A stretch of 15,075 nt of DNA from JADCCX01 sp031378805 (GCA_031378805.1 JANNEO010000079.1:1-15075), one strand, 5' to 3'. Shown: positions 1 to 7,511, numbered from the stretch's first letter. Numbers and translations are program-made. The notes: generated by a model not told the origin, from the letters alone.

Positions 1-104
1 TCGGGGCCATCGGATGTACCCATGGCAGCGCCCAGCGCTTCGAGACCGCGCCGTTCGGTGTCGATGGTGCGCAACGCCGTGGCGATGGGTGTGGCTTGGC
101 TCAT
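1..104 (-). CDS. kdsD: Probable arabinose-5-phosphate isomerase (KpsF/GutQ family), N-terminal fragment
   Basis: Only the first 34 codons lie inside the window; the gene runs off the left edge. The peptide opens MSQATPIATALRTIDTE and continues RRGLEALGAAMG, which resembles the amino-terminal helix of KpsF/GutQ sugar isomerases (the ALRTI-E-RGL-AL pattern ahead of the SIS domain). That family converts ribulose 5-phosphate to arabinose 5-phosphate, the first step of Kdo synthesis for lipopolysaccharide. The ATG is at 102-104, 13 bases after the stop of the upstream oxidoreductase gene, so co-transcription is likely; no strong ribosome site is visible. The SIS and CBS domains cannot be seen, so the assignment rests on a short helix only. 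Confidence 0.55.
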   Translation of the reverse strand, partial: MSQATPIATALRTIDTERRGLEALGAAMGTSDGP

Positions 105-117
105 ACGCCCGGCGCTA

Positions 118-1350
118 TCACGGGGCACCACGGCCTGCCAAGGCCCTCAGGTCGAAGCTCGCGTCGGCCGCCTGCTCCGGCAAGAGCGTGATGCTGCCAC
201 CGATCAGTCGCCGCGCGATCATGTGGTCGGCGGGCTTGTTGACCGATTCGACCAGCTTGAGCACGCCACCCTCGAAGCCGAAAACCGAGAATGTGCCCCC
301 CTCCTCGTCGCCCCGCACGACATGACGGGTGATGGCAGGTGACACGCCTGCGATCTGCAACTTGAGATCGGCCTGATCGCTCCAGAACCAGGGGATGGCA
401 CGATATGGCTCTGGCCTGCCCATGATGGTGCGCGCCGCGCATTTCGCCTGATCGACGGCGTTTTGCACCGATTCAAGGCGCAGCCTTTGCCCGAAGTACG
501 GATTGGGATGGCTGTTGTTGTCGCCCACGGCCAGCACGCAAGGATCGTTGGTGACAAGATGCTCATTGACCAGAATGCCATTGCCCAGCGCCAGACCAGC
601 CTCGGCCGCCAGCCTGTCCTCCGCCAGCACGCCGATTCCGGTGACCACCATATCCGCCGCGAGGCGCTGTCCATGCGTCGTCTCGACGGCATTGACGCGC
701 CCCGCCGAGCCATGCAGTGCGGCCACGCCGGTGCCCAGCAGAAGCCTGACGCCAAGCGCCTTGTGCCGCACCTGGAAGGCATTCGACATCGGCGCGGATA
801 TTGCCCGCATCATGACGCGCGGCTGTGCCTCCAGCACCGTCACCTCTGCCCCAAGCCCGGCGGCGACCGCCGCAAATTCGAGGCCGATGAAGCCCGCACC
901 GATGACGATGATCCGGGTTGCGCCACCGATGGCAGCTTTCAGCCGCTCGGCATCGGCGAGATCACGCAGGTTGTGGACACCGGCAAGGTCTGCCCCCGGC
1001 ACTGACAATTTCCGCGCCTTGGCACCGGTCGCAAGCACAAGGTGGTCATAGGCCAGCGACGGACCCGATTGCAGCGTCACGCGCCGAGCAGCGCTGTCGA
1101 TGCCAGCAACGCTTTCGCCAAGGCCAAGCTCGATACGATGATCGCCATAGAACGCCGCGCCGCGCAACACGATGCTGTCCTTCGTGGCGCCTCCCTTGAG
1201 AAACGCCTTGGAGAGCGGCGGGCGCTGATAGGGCAGGGCCGTGCCTGCATCGAACAGGCGAATAACCCCGTCGAACCCTTCGTCCCGCAGCGATGCTGCA
1301 GTCTGCACGCCCGCGTGCCCTGCGCCGATGATGACGATCTGTCGCTTCAT
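118..1350 (-). CDS. FAD-dependent NAD(P)H oxidoreductase, ferredoxin/rubredoxin reductase type
   Basis: This 410-residue protein has the layout of BphA4/putidaredoxin-reductase flavoproteins, which pass electrons from NAD(P)H through FAD to a small iron-sulfur protein. Visible are the first dinucleotide fold (GAGHAG, residues 9-14), the YQRPPLSK segment at 41-48 typical of this group, the ATGA loop near 107, the second NAD-binding fold (GAGFIG, 151-156) and the FAD-closing LAVGD motif near 273. The C-terminal reductase domain follows, with WFWSDQ near 321. Length is normal for the family. No ferredoxin or monooxygenase gene lies nearby, so the partner and substrate are unknown. It follows tkt on the same strand after a 189-bp spacer with repeats, and precedes the putative kdsD by 13 bp. 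The ATG at 1350 fits the family start; its ribosome site is weak. Confidence 0.9.
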   Translation of the reverse strand: MKRQIVIIGAGHAGVQTAASLRDEGFDGVIRLFDAGTALPYQRPPLSKAFLKGGATKDSIVLRGAAFYGDHRIELGLGESVAGIDSAARRVTLQSGPSLAYDHLVLATGAKARKLSVPGADLAGVHNLRDLADAERLKAAIGGATRIIVIGAGFIGLEFAAVAAGLGAEVTVLEAQPRVMMRAISAPMSNAFQVRHKALGVRLLLGTGVAALHGSAGRVNAVETTHGQRLAADMVVTGIGVLAEDRLAAEAGLALGNGILVNEHLVTNDPCVLAVGDNNSHPNPYFGQRLRLESVQNAVDQAKCAARTIMGRPEPYRAIPWFWSDQADLKLQIAGVSPAITRHVVRGDEEGGTFSVFGFEGGVLKLVESVNKPADHMIARRLIGGSITLLPEQAADASFDLRALAGRGAP

Positions 1351-1432
1351 GAGCGGAAGTTGAGCACGCCGGAACGGCGTGTCAACCGGGGGCGCTCAGC
1401 AAGTGTTGGGAAGGCGCGTTGATCAACAACGT

Positions 1433-1514
1433 CGTCCTCACCCTGAAATGTCGAAGGGCGAGGACGGTGTTTCACGCACTGGCTGGATCATCCTTCGACA
1501 GGCTCAGGATGAGG
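1433..1514. repeat. Inverted pair of REP-like palindromic repeats
   Basis: Two copies of one element face each other. The right copy reads CCTTCGACA-N4-CAGGATGAGG (1492-1514) and has its own stem TCATCCT/AGGATGA (1488-1494 and 1506-1512). The left copy, read on the minus strand, is CCTTCGACA-N3-CAGGGTGAGG; its stem pairs 1433-1444 with 1455-1466 (11 of 12 positions). From general knowledge, repeats of the type CCTTCGACAnGCTCAGGATGA are scattered in intergenic regions of many alphaproteobacterial genomes. The pair follows tkt and may stabilise or end its transcript, although no T-run follows. Confidence 0.75.
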
Positions 1515-1539
1515 GAAGCGGGTAACACCCTATTGATGC

Positions 1540-3531
1540 TCAGGCATTGTGCCGCTTCAGCACCTCTGCCGCGACGGTTTCGGACGTGATGCCGAAATGC
1601 TTGTAGAGTTCCTTGTAGGGCGCAGACGCCCCAAAGCTCGACATGCCGATGAAGCCGCCATCGCTGCCCACCACCGCATCCCAGCCGAAGCGCACGCCTG
1701 CTTCCACCGCAACCTTGATCCGCGCCCTGCCGATGACGGCGGCCTTCACATGATCGGGCTGCTGCAGGAACAGTTCCAGTGCAGGCACGGACACGACACG
1801 CGCCGAAACACCCTTTTGTGCGAGCTGCGCACGCGCCGCCATGACGATCTCGACCTCTGAGCCAGAGGCAAACAGCGTGGCGACTGCGGGACCATTGGTC
1901 CCGCCCGCAAGCTCATAGGCACCGGTGGAAAGCTTGTTGGCGTTGCTGTTGGCGAGGCGCTGTTGCGCCAGGTTCTGCCGCGTCAGCACCAGGATGGTGG
2001 GGCCATCGGTCCGCGACAGCGCCAGTTCCCAGGCTTCCGATGTTTCGACCGCATCACAGGGACGAAAGATGCGCATGTTCGGCATGGCCCTGAGGCTGGC
2101 AAGATGCTCGACAGGCTGGTGCGTTGGCCCGTCTTCGCCAAGGCCGATCGAATCATGGGTCATCACATAGACGACGCCTGTCCCCATCAGCGCTGAAAGG
2201 CGGATGGCGGGGCGGCAATAATCCGTGAATACGAAGAACGTGCCACCCGCTGGCACCAGGCCGCCATGCAGCGCAATGCCGTTCATTGCTGCCGCCATGC
2301 CATGCTCACGGATGCCATAATGCACATAACGGCCCTTGAACGACTTCGGTGTGATGGACTCGAACCCCTTCGCCTTGGTGTTGTTGGAGGGTGTCAGATC
2401 AGCCGATCCCGACAGCAATTCAGGCACGGCCATGAAGGCCACATCAAGCGCCATTTCGGAGGCCTTGCGAGTCGCTACAGTCACCGGTGTGGCCACCAGT
2501 TCACGGCGCTGCCGCGCGAAGGCCTTGAGCATCCCAGCCGGACGCTCGCCCATCATCCGGCGGGTGAATTCCGCCTGCTTGCGGGCTGAAAGCGTACCAA
2601 AGCCCGCCTTCCAGGCCGCATGGGCCGCAGCAGAACGCTTGCCTGCCATACGCCACAGCATCAACGCCTCTGAGGACACGTCGAACGGCGTGGCCGACAG
2701 TTTGAGCGCAATTTTGGTGGCGGCGGCTTCTTCCGTGCCCAGCGGTTCGCCATGCGTCTTGTGGGAGCCTGCCTTCTTGGGGGCGCCCCAGCCAATCACC
2801 GTCTTGCAGGCGATCAGTGTTGGTTTGCTGGAGGTTTGCGCCCGGCGGATGGCCGCATCGATCTCTGCCTCGTTGTGCCCATCGACACGGATGGTCTGCC
2901 AGCCGCAGGCCTGGAAGCGCTTCACCTGATCGACAGAATCCGAAATCGACAGCGCGCCGTCGATGGAAATGCCATTGTCATCCCACATCACGATGAGCTT
3001 TGCGAGCTTGAGATGCCCAGCCAGCGCGATGGATTCCTGGCTGATTCCCTCCATCAGGTCACCATCAGAAGCGATGACATACGTGAAGTGATCCACCGCC
3101 TTGCGACCAAACTCCGACGCCAGCTTCCGCTCCGCCATGGCGAATCCGACTGCCGTGGCGATGCCCTGTCCAAGCGGCCCCGTCGTGGTTTCCACGCCGG
3201 GCGTATGGCCCACTTCCGGATGACCCGCAGTGTTGGAGCCGATCTGACGGAAGCGCTTGAGCTGGTCGATTGAAACCCCGTCCACTCCATAGAGGTGCAG
3301 CAGGCCGTAGATCAACATGGAGGCATGGCCGGCGGACAGGATGAAACGGTCCCGATCCATCCACCTGGGCGATGAGGCATCGAACTTCAGGTGTTTGGAC
3401 CACAGCACCGTGGCCACGTCCGCTAAGCCCATCGGCGCACCGGGGTGGCCGGACTTCGCCTGTTCGACGCCGTCGATGGCAAGCCCGCGCAAGGCATTCG
3501 CCATGAGCTGATGCGTGGAAGAATTTGTCAT
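1540..3531 (-). CDS. tkt: Transketolase
   Basis: Transketolase moves two-carbon units between sugar phosphates in the pentose phosphate pathway, using thiamine diphosphate. The 663-residue length is typical. Visible residues include the SGHPGAPMG loop with His29, His69 in SAGHAS, His103 in AGHPE, the cofactor motif SDGDLMEG at 155-162 ending in Asn186 (WDDNG), and the GIREHGM segment with the cofactor-activating Glu409. SADLTPSNNT near 376 is the start of the pyrimidine-binding domain's substrate loop. It lies 33 bases downstream of tal on the same strand, so the two very probably form an operon for the non-oxidative branch. The start is the ATG at 3531; its ribosome site is weak, which may mean coupling to tal. 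Downstream is the repeat pair at 1433-1514. Confidence 0.97.
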   Translation of the reverse strand: MTNSSTHQLMANALRGLAIDGVEQAKSGHPGAPMGLADVATVLWSKHLKFDASSPRWMDRDRFILSAGHASMLIYGLLHLYGVDGVSIDQLKRFRQIGSNTAGHPEVGHTPGVETTTGPLGQGIATAVGFAMAERKLASEFGRKAVDHFTYVIASDGDLMEGISQESIALAGHLKLAKLIVMWDDNGISIDGALSISDSVDQVKRFQACGWQTIRVDGHNEAEIDAAIRRAQTSSKPTLIACKTVIGWGAPKKAGSHKTHGEPLGTEEAAATKIALKLSATPFDVSSEALMLWRMAGKRSAAAHAAWKAGFGTLSARKQAEFTRRMMGERPAGMLKAFARQRRELVATPVTVATRKASEMALDVAFMAVPELLSGSADLTPSNNTKAKGFESITPKSFKGRYVHYGIREHGMAAAMNGIALHGGLVPAGGTFFVFTDYCRPAIRLSALMGTGVVYVMTHDSIGLGEDGPTHQPVEHLASLRAMPNMRIFRPCDAVETSEAWELALSRTDGPTILVLTRQNLAQQRLANSNANKLSTGAYELAGGTNGPAVATLFASGSEVEIVMAARAQLAQKGVSARVVSVPALELFLQQPDHVKAAVIGRARIKVAVEAGVRFGWDAVVGSDGGFIGMSSFGASAPYKELYKHFGITSETVAAEVLKRHNA

Positions 3532-3564
3532 GGCTTCAGTGCTCGCAAAAAAGGAAGAAATTGT

Positions 3565-4521
3565 TCAGTCGGCCATACGCGTGCCGACCATGTTCCGCAA
3601 TTGCGCGAGATCGGTTGCAAACAGGCGAATGCCTTCCGCCAGCTTTTCCGTCGCCATGGCATCATCATTGTGTGCGTAGCGGAACGTGGCTTGCGTGAGG
3701 GGAGCGGGAGGCTTCTGTCCCTTGAACACATTGGGATCAAGCGCACGTGTCAGCGTGCCGTCTTCCTTCGCCAGCTGCTCGAGCAGGGCAGTGCCAATCG
3801 TCAGCTTGTCGCAGCCTGCGAGCGCCGCGATTTCTCCGGTGTTGCGGAACGACGCGCCCATGACAACCGTCTTGTAGCCATGCGTCTTGTAATAGGCATA
3901 GATGCGCTTGACGGAGACGACACCGGGATCGGTTTCCGCCGTGTAGGTCTGCCCGGTCGCCTTGACGTGCCAATCAAGGATGCGCCCCACGAAGGGTGAG
4001 ATCAGGAAAACGCCTGCTTCCGCGCAGGCCACGGCCTGGGCCATGGAGAACAGCAGCGTCAGATTGCATGTGATGCCCTGCTTTTCCAGTTGCTCGGCGG
4101 CCCGGATGCCCTCCCAGGTTGCAGCCAGCTTGATCAGCACGCGCTTGCGGTCGACGCCGCGCCGCTCATAGTCCTTGATGATGGCGCGGGCCTTGGCCAG
4201 CGACGCCTTGGTGTCGAAGGACAAGTCGGCATCGACCTCTGTTGATACGCGGCCGGGCACGACCTTCAGCAATTGCTCGCCGAAGTTGATGGCGATGCGG
4301 TCGCAGGCCGCCGAAATACGCGCCTCGCGTGTCCCGGCTTTCTTTCCCGCCCAGGCGATCGCCTCGTCCACGAGGTGGGCATACTCCGCCTTTTGCGCGG
4401 CCTTGAGGATGAGCGATGGATTGGTGGTGCAATCCTCTGGCCTGAACTGCCGGATCAGGTCGATGTCGCCGGTATCGGCGACGACAGCAGACATGGTGCG
4501 CAACTGGTCAAGTCGGTTCAC
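3565..4521 (-). CDS. tal: Transaldolase (TalB type)
   Basis: Transaldolase transfers the dihydroxyacetone unit of sedoheptulose 7-phosphate to glyceraldehyde 3-phosphate. The 318-residue protein aligns by eye with Escherichia coli TalB: VVADTGD with Asp16, CTTNPSL at 31-37, STEVDA with Glu95, and the Schiff-base lysine Lys131 in VLIKLAATWEGIRAAEQL. CNLTLLFS and AGVFLISPFVGRILDW follow in the expected order. Translation most likely begins at a GTG (4519-4521), because that start gives the same N-terminal length as TalB and has AGGA nine bases upstream; the next ATG, nine codons in, would cut the first strand. It is the first gene of the tal-tkt pair and has an AT-rich leader (4522-4657). Confidence 0.96.
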   Translation of the reverse strand: MNRLDQLRTMSAVVADTGDIDLIRQFRPEDCTTNPSLILKAAQKAEYAHLVDEAIAWAGKKAGTREARISAACDRIAINFGEQLLKVVPGRVSTEVDADLSFDTKASLAKARAIIKDYERRGVDRKRVLIKLAATWEGIRAAEQLEKQGITCNLTLLFSMAQAVACAEAGVFLISPFVGRILDWHVKATGQTYTAETDPGVVSVKRIYAYYKTHGYKTVVMGASFRNTGEIAALAGCDKLTIGTALLEQLAKEDGTLTRALDPNVFKGQKPPAPLTQATFRYAHNDDAMATEKLAEGIRLFATDLAQLRNMVGTRMAD

Positions 4522-4657
4522 GGCAAAGCATCCTGATGGTGGGCGTTAGAACGCAAAGAAATCCTCGATGTGCAAAACTTGCAATCAAACCAAGGGAAAA
4601 TCGTTCAAAAATCGATAGTATAAAAAAAACTTTCAGGTCAAGCCTTCAATTGCGGCC
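4522..4657 (-). promoter_or_regulatory. AT-rich tal leader with inverted repeat
   Basis: This 136-bp spacer separates the S24 repressor stop from the tal GTG. It is far richer in A+T than its flanks. A 13-bp inverted repeat, TGCAA-AAC-TTGCA, lies at 4571-4583, about 50-62 bases upstream of tal, where an operator could sit. Read on the minus strand, a run of eight T (4622-4629) follows a six-base stem (CAAGCC/GGCTTG, 4663-4668 with 4639-4644) that could be a weak terminator for the repressor gene, but the 18-base loop and nine-base gap to the T-run make it poor. No clean -35/-10 pair could be fixed. Confidence 0.4.
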
Positions 4658-5293
4658 TTACTGGCTTGCCCAAACAATACGTGCCATCCAGATGATCTGA
4701 TCAGTCGAGAAGCTGAGATCGGTGTGGGCGGGATTGAGAGAGCGCAGTTCGATGGTCTTGGCCGTCTGTCGCTTGAGTTCTTTGGCGAGCACCTCGCCAT
4801 CTGTCGTCTTGACCACGACGCGGTCACCAACCCTGACGCTCTCGTTCGGCGCGACGATCAGTCGGTCACCATCCCGATAAAGCGGCAGCATTGAATCGCC
4901 CGAGACCTCCAGTGCGTACGCCTGAACGTCCTTGATGCCGGGAAAGTTCACTTCGTCCCAGCCGGTGCCGGAGGGATATCCGCCGTCATCGAAGAAACCG
5001 CCGGTGCCAGCCTCGGCATAGCCGATCAGTGGCAAGGCTTGCTGTGGGCGGGGTGAATCGGCCGAAAGCAGGGCAATGAATTCATCGACGGATGCGCCGG
5101 TTGCCTCGAGAACCTTGGCAACGGATTCCGTTGATGGCCACCGCAAATGCCCGTCTGGTGCCACGCGCTTGGATTTATTGAAAGACGTCGCGTCCAGTCC
5201 GGATTTCTTGGCGAGGCCGGAGGCGGAAAATCCATAGCGCGATGCCAGAGCATCAATCGCGTTCCAGACTTGCTCATGCGTCAGTCGTGGCAT
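4658..5293 (-). CDS. LexA-like transcriptional repressor, HTH + S24 peptidase
   Basis: This 211-residue protein joins an N-terminal helix-turn-helix (about residues 6-75; FSASGLAKKSGLD looks like the HTH core) to a C-terminal S24 self-cleavage domain (about 85-210). The catalytic serine is Ser134 in SGDSM and the lysine is Lys171 in EVLAKEL; their 37-residue spacing equals that of LexA Ser119/Lys156. Ala95-Gly96 in YAEAGTGG is the likely cleavage site. Such proteins resemble phage CI and stress repressors that inactivate themselves when RecA filaments form. It is not LexA itself, since the N-terminal domain is of phage-repressor type. AGGAGG lies six bases before the ATG at 5293. No other phage gene is near, so it appears to be a stand-alone regulator. 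Its own leader carries three related operator-like sites, which suggests autoregulation. Confidence 0.92.
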   Translation of the reverse strand: MPRLTHEQVWNAIDALASRYGFSASGLAKKSGLDATSFNKSKRVAPDGHLRWPSTESVAKVLEATGASVDEFIALLSADSPRPQQALPLIGYAEAGTGGFFDDGGYPSGTGWDEVNFPGIKDVQAYALEVSGDSMLPLYRDGDRLIVAPNESVRVGDRVVVKTTDGEVLAKELKRQTAKTIELRSLNPAHTDLSFSTDQIIWMARIVWASQ

Positions 5294-5322
5294 GATTGCC
5301 TCCTCAAAAGCGCTGGGTTTCT

Positions 5323-5403
5323 AGGATATTTATCCTCTCTCCGCAAGGGAAGTTAGGAGATTAAGCTTGATAAAAGAACGTCAATTTCTGGGTAATTTAT
5401 CTT
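5323..5403 (-). promoter_or_regulatory. Candidate triple operator and promoter of the S24 repressor
   Basis: A perfect palindrome AGGATA-TT-TATCCT lies at 5323-5336, 30 bases upstream of the repressor ATG. Two imperfect relatives, AGGAGATTAAGCTT (5355-5368) and GGGTAATTTATCTT (5390-5403), each match it at 10 of 14 positions and sit 32 and 35 bp further up. On the minus strand a TTGACG hexamer (5379-5384) could be the -35 element; the middle site would then cover the poorly defined -10 region. This layout resembles the multi-operator control of phage repressors. Binding is inferred, not shown. Confidence 0.5.
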
Positions 5404-5462
5404 GTGGATGAATCAATTGGAAGCTTTCCCACAGGACCGACACTATCGCGGTGCGTCCTGTC

Positions 5463-5491
5463 TTGGGATTATCGCAAGCAAAGCCTATAGA
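5463..5491 (+). promoter_or_regulatory. Sigma70-type promoter for the DUF952-pyrD operon
   Basis: TTGGGA (5463-5468) and TATAGA (5486-5491) are separated by exactly 17 bases, a good match to the housekeeping consensus. The start site would fall near 5498, giving a leader of about 65 bases before the ATG at 5563. The promoter lies about 60 bp beyond the outermost S24 operator-like site, so repression of this operon by the divergent regulator is possible but not implied by overlap. Confidence 0.55.
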
Positions 5492-5562
5492 AGTCTGTGT
5501 CTCCGTCCTGCAGAATTGGCAGAAAGTGACGGCGCCTTGCGACATATGAATCGGATATCTCA

Positions 5563-5904
5563 ATGACACGGATCTACAAAATCAGTGGGCGAAAGGCCTG
5601 GAACGACGCTTTGCAATCAGGCGTATTCACAGGAGCGCCAGTTGATATTGCCGATGGCTACATTCACTTCTCCGCCGCCCACCAGGTCCATGAGACAGCC
5701 ACGAAGCATTTCCGGGGGCAACCGGACTTGATCCTTGCAACCATCGACAGCTCCCTCCTGGGTGATGCATTAAGATGGGAAGCGTCGCGGGGTGGCGAGC
5801 TGTTTCCCCATCTTTATGGGCCGTTGCCCATGCGTGCCGTGATCGAGACCGCAGATCTGCCGCTTGGCCCGGACGATGCGCCAGTCGTACCGGAACTTGC
5901 CTGA
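5563..5904 (+). CDS. DUF952 domain protein
   Basis: The 113-residue product is almost entirely one DUF952 domain. Hallmarks are DGYIHFSAAHQV near 31-42, the TATKHFRGQPDL segment, an ALRWEASRGGELFPHLYGPLP block near 67-88, and a short acidic/proline tail. The biochemical role of the family is not established to my knowledge; the conserved histidines and the RWE-SRGG segment hint at a small-molecule pocket. The gene's stop TGA overlaps the pyrD start (TGATG), so the two are translationally coupled. This gene order is, from memory, common in alphaproteobacteria, which suggests a link with pyrimidine metabolism, but that is inference. The ATG at 5563 has only a weak GGA upstream. Confidence 0.9.
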   Translation: MTRIYKISGRKAWNDALQSGVFTGAPVDIADGYIHFSAAHQVHETATKHFRGQPDLILATIDSSLLGDALRWEASRGGELFPHLYGPLPMRAVIETADLPLGPDDAPVVPELA

Positions 5905-6980
5905 TGATGAACCTGCTCTTCGACCTGGCCCGCCCGCTCATTCATCAGCTTGACGCCGAAACTGCGCACCAGACGACGGTGCGGGCGCTGAAGGTGATGC
6001 CGCTGCTTCCGCGACCGACGGATGATCCCTGCTTGCGTGTGGAGGCATTCGGCCTGTCCTTTCCCAATCCGGTTGGACTGGCCGCGGGCTTCGACAAGCA
6101 CGCCGAGGTGCCTGATCCGGCCCTGCGCCTCGGTTTTGGCTTCGTCGAGGTTGGTGGCGTGACGCCGTTGCCGCAGCCCGGCAATGCCAAGCCCCGCGTC
6201 TTCCGGCTACCTCAGGATCAGGCGGTCATCAACCGATATGGCTTGAACAGCGACGGCGGTGCCGCGGTGCGCCAGCGGCTGGCAGCCCGGCGACGTGATG
6301 GCGGCATTGTCGGTGTCAACATCGGCGCGAACAAGGATTCGGCGGACCGCACGGCGGATTACACACATCTGGTGACCACGCTTGGTCCGGTCGTCGATTA
6401 CCTTTCGGTCAATGTTTCGTCACCAAACACACCCGGCCTTCGCAACCTGCAGAACCGGGCGGCGCTGGACGAGTTGCTGGCCCGGGTGATCGAAGCGCGC
6501 GATGCGCTGCCTGGCAAGCCCGTGCCGTTGCTCCTCAAGATCGCGCCGGATGTGTCCGAACTGGAGCTCGATGATATCATCGCCATTGCGCGCGCCCGTC
6601 AGATCGAGGGCATGATCGTCTCGAACACCACTATCGCCCGGCCCCAGACCTTGCGGGATCAGGCTCTGGCGCGGGAAACAGGCGGTCTTTCTGGCAAGCC
6701 TCTGTTCGCGGCCTCGACCCGCGTGCTGGCACAGACGTTTCAGCGTGTCGATGGCCAGTTCCCGCTGGTTGGGGTGGGTGGCATCGACAGCGCCGAAACC
6801 GCGCTCACCAAGATCGAGGCGGGTGCGACGTTGATCCAGTTTTACTCGGCGATGGTCTTCAGGGGGCCTGGATTGGCGCACGAGATTGCGAAGGGATTGG
6901 CGGTCGCTTGCAAGCGGGAAGGAGTTCCCGACATCGCAGCCTTTGTGGGTCGCCGGGCCGGGGCCCTTGCGAAGGACTGA
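5904..6980 (+). CDS. pyrD: Dihydroorotate dehydrogenase (quinone), class 2
   Basis: PyrD oxidises dihydroorotate to orotate in de novo pyrimidine synthesis and hands electrons from FMN to membrane quinones. The 358-residue product has the class 2 N-terminal helices (about 1-40, MMNLLFDLARPLIHQLD) that dock on the membrane. These are followed by the barrel: NPVGLAAGFDK (55-65), VGGVTPLPQPGN (83-94), VINRYGLNS (108-116), GVNIGANK (137-144) and NVSSPNTPGLR (170-180) with the catalytic base Ser173. Further on come LLKIAPD, VSNTT (239-243), ETGGLSGKPL (258-267) and VGVGGI (289-294). The ATG at 5904 overlaps the DUF952 stop; the ATG three bases on is equally possible. An open frame extends upstream, but it overlaps DUF952 and adds nothing family-like. 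Its stop lies only 5 bp from that of the convergent DUF6460 gene. Confidence 0.97.
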   Translation: MMNLLFDLARPLIHQLDAETAHQTTVRALKVMPLLPRPTDDPCLRVEAFGLSFPNPVGLAAGFDKHAEVPDPALRLGFGFVEVGGVTPLPQPGNAKPRVFRLPQDQAVINRYGLNSDGGAAVRQRLAARRRDGGIVGVNIGANKDSADRTADYTHLVTTLGPVVDYLSVNVSSPNTPGLRNLQNRAALDELLARVIEARDALPGKPVPLLLKIAPDVSELELDDIIAIARARQIEGMIVSNTTIARPQTLRDQALARETGGLSGKPLFAASTRVLAQTFQRVDGQFPLVGVGGIDSAETALTKIEAGATLIQFYSAMVFRGPGLAHEIAKGLAVACKREGVPDIAAFVGRRAGALAKD

Positions 6981-6985
6981 GGTCG

Positions 6986-7270
6986 TCAGCCCTTCTTCGC
7001 CGACATTGCCCGCGCAATCAGCCACACAGGCACCACCAGCATGGCACCATAGAGTGCGAATTCGGTAACGTTGCGCACGGCATCCCAGCCCGACCCGATG
7101 ATATTGCGCACCATCGCTTCGACGCCGCGCAACAGCGACACGGGCGACAAGCCCGCAAGGTGCAGCAAAGCGCCCACGATGATGGAAATGATGGCGAGTT
7201 TCAGGAAGACCGCGCCGGGCTTACCGCCCAGGAAGCGCGTCAGGGCATTGTTGTCACCGGTGTCGCTCAT
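6986..7270 (-). CDS. DUF6460 small integral membrane protein
   Basis: The 94-residue product starts MSDTGDNNALTRFLGGKPG, the N-terminal signature I associate with DUF6460 proteins of Hyphomicrobiales. Two hydrophobic segments are visible: about residues 20-41 (FLKLAIISIIVGALLHLAGL) and 70-88 (FALYGAMLVVPVWLIARAM). A more polar helix between them contains GWDAV. The C-terminus is short and lysine-rich. The function is unknown. I chose the ATG at 7270 because family members begin just before NALTRF; an ATG at 7282 and a GTG at 7312 are in frame, and none has a clear ribosome site. It converges on pyrD with a 5-bp gap. Confidence 0.78.
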   Translation of the reverse strand: MSDTGDNNALTRFLGGKPGAVFLKLAIISIIVGALLHLAGLSPVSLLRGVEAMVRNIIGSGWDAVRNVTEFALYGAMLVVPVWLIARAMSAKKG

Positions 7271-7316
7271 GCTTATGCCCATGTGAATCAAACATTCGCG
7301 GACCGCGAACACGCAT

Positions 7317-7511
7317 TCAGCCTACGGCATGTGCATCGCGCAGGAAAGCGGGAAGGTCGTTGGATTGCCGGGACGTGGGTGCGGTCATCTTCGCGGCCTG
7401 TGCGGCGGACGCCACGGCGGGAATACCGATTGCCCGGTAGAAATGTGTCAGTTCCTGCCGCGTTGCGATGCGGCTTTTGGCGGTGCGAGTCTCACGAGGC
7501 TCGGTCGGCAT
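7317..7511 (-). CDS. Small hypothetical protein (64 residues)
   Basis: The peptide begins MPTEPRETRTAKSRIATRQE and contains LTHFYRAIGIPAVASAAQAA in its middle. This sequence is ordered and alanine/arginine rich, and it resembles small uncharacterised proteins I have seen in Hyphomicrobiales, but I cannot name a family. No signal peptide or membrane segment is clear. The ATG at 7511 has AAGGA about 13 bases upstream; an in-frame ATG at 7568 would add 19 residues (MSLPRTSAEAFRRKEQGF...). It is divergent from the sigma54 activator gene and lies 46 bases upstream of the DUF6460 gene on the same strand, so the two may be co-transcribed. It could still be a spurious frame. Confidence 0.5.
   Translation of the reverse strand: MPTEPRETRTAKSRIATRQELTHFYRAIGIPAVASAAQAAKMTAPTSRQSNDLPAFLRDAHAVG

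Noticed and set aside
4639..4668. Six-base stem before a run of eight T after the S24 repressor gene, as an intrinsic terminator.
   Set aside because: The loop is 18 bases and the T-run starts nine bases past the stem, so it is a poor match; mentioned only within the leader entry.
5381..5569. A 62-residue minus-strand frame with CQFC and a further cysteine, which could suggest a tiny zinc-binding protein.
   Set aside because: It would need a GTG inside the DUF952 start, has no ribosome site, and covers the operon promoter and the repressor's operator region; it is more likely chance.
5775..5903. An upstream extension of the pyrD reading frame by 43 codons.
   Set aside because: It overlaps the DUF952 gene, shows no family resemblance, and PyrD proteins begin at the MNLLFDLARP helix.
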